Assembly (NCBI RefSeq): GCF_900099965.1
Contig: NZ_FNDJ01000003.1
Location: forward strand, 434,001 to 498,000
DNA: 64,000 bases
DNA from: Nonomuraea jiangxiensis
GTDB taxonomy: Bacteria; Actinomycetota; Actinomycetes; Streptosporangiales; Streptosporangiaceae
Reading direction: 5' to 3'
Shown here one piece after another: positions 9,408 to 17,498 of this stretch. How positions within the stretch are numbered: the stretch's first letter is position 1; each line of letters starts with the position of its first letter. The position numbers and the translations under genes are program-made. Under the pieces are notes generated by a model, which saw nothing but the letters and a program-made list of their open reading frames with translations, did not search any database and had not been told where the DNA came from.

Positions 9408-10267
9408 GACTCACGCTCCTGCACCCGCAGGAACAGGAACGTCACCACGATGATGATCAGCGCCAGCACCGTGGCGACGGCCGAGCCGTACCCGACGTTG
9501 CTCTTCTGGAAGAAGTTCAGGTACGAGAAGTACGACGGGACCATCGTGGCGTTCCCCGGCCCGCCCCGGGTCAGTACGAAGATCGGCCCGAACACCTTCA
9601 ACGCGGCGATCGTGCATGTCAGCATGACCACGAAGATCTCCGGCCGGATCTGCGGGATCGTGATGTGCCAGAACTTCCGCCACCAGGAGGCCCCGTCGAT
9701 CTCGGCCGCCTCGTAGTAGGCCGGGTCCACCCGCTGCAGCCCCGCCATGAAGATCACCACCGGGTAGCCGAGCTGGAACCACACCATGACCGCCATGACG
9801 GTGGCCAGCGCCAGGTCGGGATCGCCCAGCCAGTCCAGGTCCAGCCCGAGGATCTGGTTGACCGCCCCGTAGGACGGGTGCAGCATCCAGCCCCACACCA
9901 CGCCGGCCACCGCCACCGGCAGCACCTGCGGCAGGTAGTACATGGCCCGCAGCGCGGAGGCCGTACGCGCCCCGAACCGCCGGCCGATGTAGTCGAACAG
10001 GGCCGCCGCCAGCACGAGGCCGATCGCGGTCGGCACCACGGCCATGGCCACGATCAGGCCCACGTTGTGCTGGAACGACTCCCAGAACCGCTCGTCGACC
10101 AGCAGCCTGCGGTAGTTCTCCAGCCCGATCCAGCGCGGCGTGCCGACTCCCGACCAGCGGGTGAAGCTCGCTCCGACGTTCATCAGGAACGGCACCACGA
10201 TGACGCCCAGGAACAACAGCAGGCTGGGGAGCAGGTAGAGCCAGTATCCCTTCGTCCGTGCTCTCAT
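9404..10267 (-). CDS. Sugar ABC transporter permease, MalF type
   Basis: First permease of the CUT1 importer, 287 residues, about six membrane helices (first at about 8-28 in YWLYLLPSLLLFLGVIVV). The EAA loop reads YEAAEIDGASWWRKFWHITI around residues 181-200. It starts four bases after the substrate-binding lipoprotein gene and overlaps the MalG-type permease by four bases, which fixes it as a subunit of one complex. Together with the lipoprotein it should import oligosaccharides generated by the secreted xyloglucanase. The missing ATPase must come from another locus. Confidence 0.92.
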   Translation of the reverse strand: MRARTKGYWLYLLPSLLLFLGVIVVPFLMNVGASFTRWSGVGTPRWIGLENYRRLLVDERFWESFQHNVGLIVAMAVVPTAIGLVLAAALFDYIGRRFGARTASALRAMYYLPQVLPVAVAGVVWGWMLHPSYGAVNQILGLDLDWLGDPDLALATVMAVMVWFQLGYPVVIFMAGLQRVDPAYYEAAEIDGASWWRKFWHITIPQIRPEIFVVMLTCTIAALKVFGPIFVLTRGGPGNATMVPSYFSYLNFFQKSNVGYGSAVATVLALIIIVVTFLFLRVQERES

Positions 10268-10271
10268 TTAG

Positions 10272-11576
10272 TCAGTTGCCGATGTCGGCGAGGTTGTCCT
10301 CGTACGGCCCGGCGATCTCGTCCAGCACCTGCGTGGGTGTCTTGCTGCCGTTGATGAGGTTCTGGACCCCGGCCACCAGCACGTCGTAGTAGCCGGGGGC
10401 GGGCCAGTCGGGGTAGAAGGCCAGGCCGTCGGCGGTGGTCAGCTTGTTGAAGGTCTCGATGAGCTCCTTGGCCTTGGGATCGGTGATCGCGGCCGGGTCG
10501 GCGGCCACGGGCACGCCGCCGGAGTTGCCCAGCAGGTTCTGGACGTCCTTGCTCATCGTGAGGTCGATGAAGTCGTAGGCCAGGTCCTTGTTCCGCGACC
10601 TCTCCGGTACGACCCAGATGTTCCCGCTGGAACCGGGCGCCATCGTGGCGCCGGGGAAGAGGAAGTGGCCCCACTCGAAGTCCTTGACCGTCGAGGCGAC
10701 GCGGCCGTACCACCAGCTGCCGCTGATCATCATGGGGAACTCGCCGTTCATGAACGCCACGCCCATGTCCTCGGCCTTGAGCCCGGCCGAGTTCTTGGCC
10801 AGGTAGCCCTTCTTCACCCAGTCGGCGAACGTGTCGGCGCCGTAGGTGAACTCGGGGCCGTGGAAGTCGACCTTGCCCTGGTAGGACTGGAACGCCTGCA
10901 ACCACGGCTTCTGCGCCTTGGTCAGCGCGAGCTGGTAGAAGATCTGCTGGGCCGGGTATTCGGCGCCCGCGTTGGCGATCGGGGTCACGCCGGCCTTGAC
11001 GAAGGTGTCGAGCGCCGCCGTGAGCTCCTCGTACGTGGTCGGGACCTTGACCTTGTGCTGGTCGAACAGGTCCTTGTTGTAGTAGACCATCACGAACTCG
11101 CCGTAGTTCGGCACGCCGTACCACTTGCCGGAGCCCATGACGCCCCGGTCGTCATATTTGGCGGTGGTCTGCAGGCCGCCCGGTAACAGCTTGTCCCAGC
11201 CGCGCCTCGCGGCCTCCTCGCTGAGGTCGGTGAGCAGGCCCTGCTTGGACAGCAGCCCCGCGGTGGCGTTGCCCTTGTTGTACTCCATGAGGTCGGGCGC
11301 CTCGTCGGAGTTGAGCACCATGCCGGCCGTCTTCTGGATCTGCTCGAAGCCCTTCTCCTCGAACTTGACGGTCACGTTCGGGTGCGACGCCTCGAACTTC
11401 TTGATCGCCTCGGCCCACGCCTTGCCCATGGCGCTGTCGGCGGTCTCGTAGTGCCACAGCTTGAGCACGCGCGGCTGGTCACCCTGGGCGCTGGGCGGGC
11501 TCTCCCCTCCCGAACCGCAGGCCGACAGGGCGAGCGCGGCGGCGGCCAGCACCGCCACGCCTCTCATTCTGACCAT
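10272..11576 (-). CDS. Sugar ABC transporter substrate-binding lipoprotein
   Basis: Extracellular solute-binding protein of family 1 (CUT1 sugar importers), about 434 residues. A lipoprotein signal ends in LALSAC, so the mature protein is anchored by its N-terminal Cys. The lobe pattern is typical: LWHYETADSAMGKAWAEA near the N-terminus, then ISGSWWYGR and a C-terminal helical lobe. Trp and Tyr residues suited to stack on sugar rings are frequent. The start is ATG 11576 or ATG 11567; a GGAGGG site lies 3 and 12 bases upstream respectively, so neither spacing is ideal. It follows the GH31 gene by 17 bases and precedes the two permeases, giving the importer its specificity. Confidence 0.9.
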   Translation of the reverse strand: MVRMRGVAVLAAAALALSACGSGGESPPSAQGDQPRVLKLWHYETADSAMGKAWAEAIKKFEASHPNVTVKFEEKGFEQIQKTAGMVLNSDEAPDLMEYNKGNATAGLLSKQGLLTDLSEEAARRGWDKLLPGGLQTTAKYDDRGVMGSGKWYGVPNYGEFVMVYYNKDLFDQHKVKVPTTYEELTAALDTFVKAGVTPIANAGAEYPAQQIFYQLALTKAQKPWLQAFQSYQGKVDFHGPEFTYGADTFADWVKKGYLAKNSAGLKAEDMGVAFMNGEFPMMISGSWWYGRVASTVKDFEWGHFLFPGATMAPGSSGNIWVVPERSRNKDLAYDFIDLTMSKDVQNLLGNSGGVPVAADPAAITDPKAKELIETFNKLTTADGLAFYPDWPAPGYYDVLVAGVQNLINGSKTPTQVLDEIAGPYEDNLADIGN

Positions 11577-11593
11577 GATCCCTCCATGGGGTG

Positions 11594-13891
11594 TTACGAG
11601 ATGACGGCCCGCGCGGGAGCTCCGGCCACCGGGGCGATCTCGACCCCCGTGACCCGCTTCGGGCCGGTGACGGCGACACGCAGCACGTCGCCGTCCCTGC
11701 TGGCGACGGCGACCGTCACGCCGTCGGCGTCGTGGATCTCCACGGTCCCGTCGCCACCCCCGAAGGCGACGAGGGCGATCTCGGCCGGCACGTCCACCGT
11801 GTCCAGCTGGTGCCCGGCCGGAGTGACCGGGATGAGCGCGCCGTACCGGACGAAGAGGGGGATCTGGTCGAGCGGCTTGGCGACCTCCACGTAGCAGGGG
11901 CCGGCGAGCACCTCGCCGGTCCAGTAGTCGGCCCACTCGCCGCGCGGCAGGTAGACCCGGCGCACGCCCTCGGGTGCCGTCATGGGGGCGACGAGCAGAT
12001 CGCGGCCGAGCAGGTACTGCAGGTCGGCCTGCCAGGCCACGGGGTCGTCCGGGTGGTCCACGCACAGCGCCCGCAGCATCGGCGCGCCGGTGCGCGCGGC
12101 CTCGACGGCCGCCGAGTAGAGGTAGGGCATCAGCCGGTAGCGCAGCCGTAACGCCTGGACGGCCATCTCCTCGACGGCCGGGAACTCCCAGGGCTCGCGG
12201 GTCGTGGTGCCGTGCAGGCGCAGCAGCGGGGAGAGCGCGCCGAACTGGGTCCAGCGCACGTACAGGTCGTCGGTGGGCCGGCCGGTGAACCCGCCGGCGT
12301 CGTGGCTCCAGAACGGCACGCCGGACAGGCCGTGCGCGAGCCCGCCCCTGAGCGTGCTGCCCATGGCGGCGTAGCTGGTGTAGGTGTCGCCGCTCCACTG
12401 GGCGCTGTGGCGCTGGCCGCCCAGGAACGACGAGCGCGCCCAGACCAGGTCGTGCCCGTTGACCTCGCGGGTGACGGCGGCGACCGCGTCGTTGAACAGC
12501 AGCGTGTAGACGTTGTGCAGGTCGGTGCCGGTCATGCCGTTGGACGCGACCGCGTCGCTCGGCACGCCCTCGGCGAAGTCGGTCTTGAACGCGGCCACGC
12601 CCTGCCGTAGCAGCCCGCGCAGCAGGCCCTGGAACCATTCGACGGCGGCCGGATTGGTGAGGTCGACGATGCCGCAGGGCGGGAAGGAGCCGTGCCAGCA
12701 GTCGGCGACGTAGGTCTCCCCCGCCTTATTTTTCAAGAAATATCCGGCATCGGCGGCCGCGCCGAAGTCGGGGCTCAGATGGGAGACGTACGGGTTCATC
12801 CACAGGCAGACCTGGAAGCCCATCCCCGCCAGCTCGGCCAGCATGCCCTCCGGGTCGGGGAAGTTCACCGGATCCCAGCGCAGGTCCGACCAGTGCCCGG
12901 CCGTCTGCCAGTAGGTGTCCAGATGCAGCACGTCGCACGGGATGCCGCGCTCCCTGATCGTGCGCGCCCTGGCCAGCACCCGCTCCTGGCTGTCCACGCA
13001 GAACCCGGAGGAGATCCAGGTCCCGAACGCCCATTTCGGCGGCAGCGCGGGCCGGCAGGTCAGCCGGTCATAACGGTCCAGTACGGCGGCGGGCCCGGGC
13101 CCGGCGATCACGTAGTAGTCCAGGACGTCGTCGGGCACCACGATCTGCACGGCGCTGTGCGTGGACTGGCACACGTCGAACTCCGTCGGGGCCCCGCTGT
13201 CGACCAGGACCCCGTACCCCTTGCTGGACACGTACAGGGGCACGTTCTTGTAGGCGCGCTGGGACTCGGCCCCGAAGGCGTCGTAGTTCCACATCACGGG
13301 CCGCTGGCCGCGTTTGTCCAGCCGGGTGCACGACTCGCCGAAACCGGCGAAGGCCTCGTCGGGGGCGGCGGCGAAGCTCTCGTGGTAGGCCACGGCCTGG
13401 CCGGACGCGCTGGAGCGGCCGAACGGCAGCGTACGCAGCCGCCCGGAGATGTCGGTGTGCCCGCGATCCTGCTCGACCAGGGTGAGGCCGGCGGCGTCGG
13501 TGAAGCGCAGATGCCACGGCGCGAGCGTGATCTCGGCCCGCAGCGAGCCGGCGTCGATCACGATCGGCTCCCCCGGGGCCGCCCCGGCACGTGCCCCGCG
13601 ATACGCGCCGGAGGGCGACACCAGCGAGATGGCCGCCGCCGAGCGCGGCCTGGCGTTCGGGTCCTCCGACAGCCGCACCCGGATGACCCCCTCGCCCGCC
13701 ACCCCGATCTGGACGACCAGCGTCTCCTCCGCCGTGGTGAGCGCCTTGAGCATCACCTCGGCGCCGTCGGCCGCGACGAACTCGGCAGCGGTCACCGCCG
13801 ACAGGCCACCCTCGCCGCGCGCGCGAACCGGCAGCTCGGGCGGATCCGCGACGAAGTACTCGTGCGCGACCAGTGGGGGGCGGTAGGGCAT
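11594..13891 (-). CDS. GH31 alpha-xylosidase
   Basis: Cytoplasmic alpha-xylosidase of GH31, 765 residues, of the YicI type. The nucleophile motif is FKTDFAEG (Asp438), the version typical of alpha-xylosidases. The acid/base region reads WSGDTYTSYAAM, and the active-site entrance LHLDTYWQ is present. There is no signal peptide, so it acts on imported oligosaccharides, removing the non-reducing-end alpha-1,6-xylose of xyloglucan fragments. The ATG at 13891 follows a GAAGGAG site at good distance; the longer reading to 14017 has none. It is the first gene of the operon GH31, lipoprotein, two permeases, GH3. A low-GC patch around 12722-12745 (FLKNK) is local only. Its product pairs logically with the upstream GH74 enzyme. 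Confidence 0.92.
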   Translation of the reverse strand: MPYRPPLVAHEYFVADPPELPVRARGEGGLSAVTAAEFVAADGAEVMLKALTTAEETLVVQIGVAGEGVIRVRLSEDPNARPRSAAAISLVSPSGAYRGARAGAAPGEPIVIDAGSLRAEITLAPWHLRFTDAAGLTLVEQDRGHTDISGRLRTLPFGRSSASGQAVAYHESFAAAPDEAFAGFGESCTRLDKRGQRPVMWNYDAFGAESQRAYKNVPLYVSSKGYGVLVDSGAPTEFDVCQSTHSAVQIVVPDDVLDYYVIAGPGPAAVLDRYDRLTCRPALPPKWAFGTWISSGFCVDSQERVLARARTIRERGIPCDVLHLDTYWQTAGHWSDLRWDPVNFPDPEGMLAELAGMGFQVCLWMNPYVSHLSPDFGAAADAGYFLKNKAGETYVADCWHGSFPPCGIVDLTNPAAVEWFQGLLRGLLRQGVAAFKTDFAEGVPSDAVASNGMTGTDLHNVYTLLFNDAVAAVTREVNGHDLVWARSSFLGGQRHSAQWSGDTYTSYAAMGSTLRGGLAHGLSGVPFWSHDAGGFTGRPTDDLYVRWTQFGALSPLLRLHGTTTREPWEFPAVEEMAVQALRLRYRLMPYLYSAAVEAARTGAPMLRALCVDHPDDPVAWQADLQYLLGRDLLVAPMTAPEGVRRVYLPRGEWADYWTGEVLAGPCYVEVAKPLDQIPLFVRYGALIPVTPAGHQLDTVDVPAEIALVAFGGGDGTVEIHDADGVTVAVASRDGDVLRVAVTGPKRVTGVEIAPVAGAPARAVIS

Positions 13892-13924
13892 GGAAGCTCC
13901 TTCGAACGGCTGCGCCAACTCCTG

Positions 13925-13957
13925 AATTAGTTTGGTTGGCATACCAACAAAGGTCAA
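13925..13957 (-). promoter_or_regulatory. Probable promoter/operator of the xyloglucan operon
   Basis: Upstream of the GH31 start, the minus strand carries a possible -35 TTGACC (13952-13957). An inverted repeat GTTGG-TATG-CCAAC (13935-13948) follows, then AT-rich sequence (AAACTAATT) where a -10 would fall. A palindrome lying between the promoter elements is a usual repressor position. The cognate regulator is not adjacent. Confidence 0.45.
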
Positions 13958-14050
13958 CCATGGATGTGCCACTGCGACGGCCCACGACCGTGATGAGGAC
14001 GCGCGGAAGGGGACCAAGGCCCCGCGCGGGGCCGTGGTCAGAGGGGTGCG

Positions 14051-15448
14051 CTAGATGGCCATGCCCGGCTGCATGAGGCGGCGGGCGGCCTCCGTGATGG
14101 AGCCCGACAACGACGGGTAGACCGCGAACGTGTGCGCGAGCTGGTCGACCGTCAGCCGCTGCTGCACCGCCACCGACACCGCCAGGATCAGCTCCGAGGC
14201 CCGCGGCGCCACCACGACCCCGCCCAGCACGATCTGGGTGTGCGGGCGGCAGAACAGCTTGACGAACCCGTCGTTGAAGCCCTGCATCTTGGCCCGGGCG
14301 TTGGTGGCCAGCGGCAGCTTGACGACGTTGGCCTCGATCTCGCCGGCCTCGATGGCCTGCTGCGAGACGCCGACCGCGGCGATCTCCGGGTCGGTGAAGA
14401 TGTTGGAGGCCACCGTGGACAGCCGCAGCGGCTGCACGGCCTCCCCGAGCGCGTGCCAGACCGCGATCCTGCCCTGCATGGCCGCGACCGAGGCGAGCAT
14501 GAGCACTCCGGTGCAGTCACCGGCCGCGTAGACGCCGGGCGCGGAGGTGCGCGAGACCTTGTCGACCTTGACGAAACCGCCCTGGTCGACCTGGACCCCG
14601 GCCTCCTCCAGGCCGATGCCGGAGGTGTTGGGGATCATGCCGACGGTCATCAGCGCGTGCGACCCCTCGGCCGTGCGGCCGTCCTCCAGGGTCACCACCA
14701 CGCCGTCGGAGGTGCGCTTGACGGAGGCGGCCCGGGAGCGGCCCATGACGTTCATCCCGCGGCGGCGGTAGACCTCTTCGAGCACCTCGGCGCCGTCGGC
14801 GTCCTCGTTGGGCATCATCCTGGCGCGGCTGGAGACCAGCGTGACCTCCGACCCGAGCGAGCGGTAGGCGCCGGCGAACTCGGCCCCGGTCACCCCCGAG
14901 CCGATCACGATCAGGTGCTCGGGCAACTCGTCCAGGTCGTAGAGCTGGCGCCAGTTGAGGATGCGCTCGCCGTCGGGCTCGGCGCCGGGCAGCACCCGCG
15001 GCGTCGCGCCGGTGGCCACGAGCACGACGTCGGCCCGGATCGTACGGTCGCCCGCCCGCACCACCTGCGGATCCACCAGCCGCCCGCGCGCCTTGACGAT
15101 CTCGACGCCCTCGGCCGCCACCCGCGTGGCGATGTCCGCGGACTGGGCCTGGGCCAGCTCCTTGACCCGCTTGTTGACCAGCGGCAGATCGACGCCCACC
15201 ACGCCGACGTCACCGTCGGGACCCCCGGTGAACGACACGCCCAGCGACGGGGCGTCGAGCAGGGCCTGCTTGCGGACGGAGGTCGCGATCAGCGTCTTGG
15301 ACGGCACGCAGTCGGTCAGCACGCAGGCGCCCCCCGGGCCGTCCTGCTCCACCATCGTGACCTGCGCGCCGAGCTGGGCGGCCACCAGCGCAGCCTCATA
15401 GCCACCGGGTCCGCCACCAATGATCACGATCCTCGTCACGTGTCCCAT
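14051..15448 (-). CDS. lpdA: LpdA-like NAD(P)H quinone dehydrogenase (flavoprotein disulfide reductase family)
   Basis: FAD-dependent pyridine nucleotide-disulfide oxidoreductase, 465 residues from ATG 15448 (GTG 15439 is an equally plausible start). The FAD motif GGGPGGYE opens the protein, Cys42 and Cys47 form a CxxxxC pair in ACVLTDC, and an NAD motif GSGVTGAEFAG lies near the middle. Unlike true lipoamide dehydrogenases the C-terminal His-Glu dyad is missing: the region reads YPSLSGSITEAAR. The same change is known in mycobacterial LpdA (Rv3303c), which reduces quinones rather than lipoamide. It stands alone, leftward, next to the GGCT-like gene, as in M. tuberculosis where lpdA neighbours Rv3304. 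A quinone or redox role is therefore preferred to a pyruvate dehydrogenase role. Confidence 0.82.
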   Translation of the reverse strand: MGHVTRIVIIGGGPGGYEAALVAAQLGAQVTMVEQDGPGGACVLTDCVPSKTLIATSVRKQALLDAPSLGVSFTGGPDGDVGVVGVDLPLVNKRVKELAQAQSADIATRVAAEGVEIVKARGRLVDPQVVRAGDRTIRADVVLVATGATPRVLPGAEPDGERILNWRQLYDLDELPEHLIVIGSGVTGAEFAGAYRSLGSEVTLVSSRARMMPNEDADGAEVLEEVYRRRGMNVMGRSRAASVKRTSDGVVVTLEDGRTAEGSHALMTVGMIPNTSGIGLEEAGVQVDQGGFVKVDKVSRTSAPGVYAAGDCTGVLMLASVAAMQGRIAVWHALGEAVQPLRLSTVASNIFTDPEIAAVGVSQQAIEAGEIEANVVKLPLATNARAKMQGFNDGFVKLFCRPHTQIVLGGVVVAPRASELILAVSVAVQQRLTVDQLAHTFAVYPSLSGSITEAARRLMQPGMAI

Positions 15449-15645
15449 TGTCCCGCATCCCAGCAGCAAGACCGCAACCGGGCCACTGCTCACGCCCTCC
15501 TCGTGCCCGTCGAAGGGTCGTCGTCCGCACCCTGCCGGGACACGTCCGACCCGCAGTGCGGCCTGTTGGACCGGCGGGGCCACTCAGCGTGGCAGGATGG
15601 CGCGGTAGCTGGATGTTGAGCGGCACCCGGCGAGAGGGGTGGATC

Positions 15646-16131
15646 GTGGCGTGGCTCTCAGATCAGTCAGGGAAGCCGAGTGAGCTCAGGCTCTACGGCG
15701 CCTACGGCTCCAACATGGACCCTGAGCAGATGGCCATGCGCGCCCCGCACTCCCCGGTCTGGGGGGTGGGCTGGCTGCCCGGCTGGCGGCTCACGTTCGG
15801 GGGCATGGACCTGGCCTGGGAGGGCGCGGTCGCCACGATCGTGGAGGATCCCGACGAGCACGTGTTCGTCGTGCTCTACGACGTGCCCGACTGGGAGGAG
15901 ACCTCGCTCGACCAGTGGGAGGGCGCGGTCCGCGGCGCCTACCACAAGGTGCGGCTGCGGGTGCAGACGCTCCAGGGGGAGACCGTGGCCTGGTTCTACG
16001 TGCTCGACGGTTACGAGGGCGGCCTGCCGTCGGCCCGCTATCTCGGCAGCCTGGCCGACGCGGCCGAGCGCGCGGGCGCTCCCGACGACTACGTCAAGGA
16101 GTTGCGGGAGCGCCCCTGCAACACGGTCTAA
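15646..16131 (+). CDS. Gamma-glutamylcyclotransferase-like protein
   Basis: Small cytosolic protein of 161 residues with the gamma-glutamylcyclotransferase-like fold signature YGAYGSNM near residue 20 (the substrate-binding YGS-N loop). A mid-protein Glu in DQWEGAVRGAY could be the catalytic acid. The GTG start at 15646 has a GAGGGG site seven bases upstream; an ATG at 15613 would add 11 residues but has no such site. It is divergent from the lpdA-like gene and overlaps the convergent MHS transporter gene by four bases. Cyclotransferases release 5-oxoproline from gamma-glutamyl compounds, but whether this member is active, and on what, is not visible. Confidence 0.72.
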   Translation: MAWLSDQSGKPSELRLYGAYGSNMDPEQMAMRAPHSPVWGVGWLPGWRLTFGGMDLAWEGAVATIVEDPDEHVFVVLYDVPDWEETSLDQWEGAVRGAYHKVRLRVQTLQGETVAWFYVLDGYEGGLPSARYLGSLADAAERAGAPDDYVKELRERPCNTV

Positions 16132-17432
16132 CTCAGCGGCTGGTCCTTGGTCTCGCGCAGCACGAAGACGTAGACCAGCGTGGAGATGAGCGCCAGCGCC
16201 GACATGTAGTAGGGAAAGAACCCGACGTTGCCCGCGTCCTGCAGCGCGGTGCCGATGAGCGGGGCGGTGCCGCCGAACAGGGCCACGGTCAGCGAATACG
16301 GGAAGCCCGCGCCGGCCGCCCGCACCCTGGTCGGGAAGAGCTCGGAGTTCACCGCGGCGGAGATCGAGGTGAAGCAGCCGAGGAACACCATGCCGACCAA
16401 CTGCACGGCCAGCAGGCTGCCGAACGAGTCGGAGATCAGGCTGAGCAGCGGCACCGGCAGGATCAGGAAGCCGAGCCCGAAGGCGATCAGCATCGGCTTG
16501 CGCCCCACGCGGTCCGACAGCATGCCGAGCAGCGGCTGCAGGATCATGAAGAAGAACAGCGCCACCGTGCCGGCCTGCAGCGACGTCGCCGGGTCGAGGT
16601 CGACGGTGATCTGCGCGTAGATCGGCAGGAAGCTCGTCCAGGTGTAGTACGCCACGGTGCCCGCGAGCGTGACGCCGACGATCGTGGCCGACGCCCTCGG
16701 ATGCCGCTGCAGGAACTCGAACATCCCCGGCCGCTGGACCTCACCGCGCTGGATCTCCTCCGCCACGGCCGAGGTCTCGTCGGCGCCCTTGCGGATCCAC
16801 AGGCCCACGAGGCTGATCACCGCGCCCACGATGAACGGGATGCGCCAGCCGTAGGAGTCCATGTCCGCCTTGGCCAGGCCGGAGGCGAGCAGCGCGGCCA
16901 GTCCGGAGGCGATGAGCTGGCCGATGGTGGTGCTGACGTACTGGAAACTGGAGAACAGGCCGCGGCGGCCGGGCGGGGCCGACTCCACCAGGAAGGTGGT
17001 CGCGGCGGCGAACTCGCCGCCCACGGACAGCCCCTGGACCAGCCTGGCCAGGGTCAGGATGATCGGCGACAGGATGCCCACGGCCTCATAGGTCGGCGTC
17101 AGGCCCAGCAACAACGACCCGGCACCCATCAGCACGATCGTGAACGTCATAGCGGCCTTGCGCCCGAACCTGTCGGCGAACGCGCCGACCAGCAGACCGC
17201 CCAGGGGGCGCATGAAGAAGCCGACGGCGAACACTCCGTAGGTGCTCAACAGCGGCACCAGGCTGTTGCCCGTGTCACTGGGGAAGACCTGCGCGGAGAA
17301 GTAGGTCGCCAGAAAGGTGTAGGCATACCAGTCGTACCATTCGACCACGTTGCCGATGCTGGCCGCCATGAGCTGGCGGACCCGGCTCTTGGGGATGCCG
17401 AGGGGGGATTCAGCTACAGGAGAGGTCGCCAC
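16128..17432 (-). CDS. MHS-family MFS transporter
   Basis: Metabolite:proton symporter of the major facilitator superfamily, 434 residues and 12 predicted membrane helices. The family hallmark SIGNVVEWYDWYAYTF near residue 25 and the loop motif DRFGRKAA after TM2 place it with KgtP/ProP/ShiA-type carriers. These take up carboxylates, betaines or similar small organic ions. Translation starts at GTG 17432 with an AAAGGAG site. It is divergent from a tandem-Lrp regulator and an M20 peptidase across a 66-bp gap rich in inverted repeats. This suggests Lrp control and uptake of an amino acid or peptide-derived acid. The substrate is not determinable from sequence alone. Confidence 0.88.
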   Translation of the reverse strand: MATSPVAESPLGIPKSRVRQLMAASIGNVVEWYDWYAYTFLATYFSAQVFPSDTGNSLVPLLSTYGVFAVGFFMRPLGGLLVGAFADRFGRKAAMTFTIVLMGAGSLLLGLTPTYEAVGILSPIILTLARLVQGLSVGGEFAAATTFLVESAPPGRRGLFSSFQYVSTTIGQLIASGLAALLASGLAKADMDSYGWRIPFIVGAVISLVGLWIRKGADETSAVAEEIQRGEVQRPGMFEFLQRHPRASATIVGVTLAGTVAYYTWTSFLPIYAQITVDLDPATSLQAGTVALFFFMILQPLLGMLSDRVGRKPMLIAFGLGFLILPVPLLSLISDSFGSLLAVQLVGMVFLGCFTSISAAVNSELFPTRVRAAGAGFPYSLTVALFGGTAPLIGTALQDAGNVGFFPYYMSALALISTLVYVFVLRETKDQPLS

Positions 17433-17465
17433 CGGGGACTCCTTTGCTGGGAGGTGTGGTGATGG

Positions 17466-17496
17466 CTTACTGTGCAGCTGTAAGACTTAAACAGTC
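17466..17496. promoter_or_regulatory. Palindromic operator candidates between MHS transporter and Lrp genes
   Basis: Two abutting inverted repeats fill the 66-bp divergent gap: CTTAC-N9-GTAAG (17466-17484) and GACT-N5-AGTC (17484-17496). Position and divergent layout suit autoregulation by the adjacent Lrp-type protein. Confidence 0.45.
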
Positions 17497-17498
17497 AA

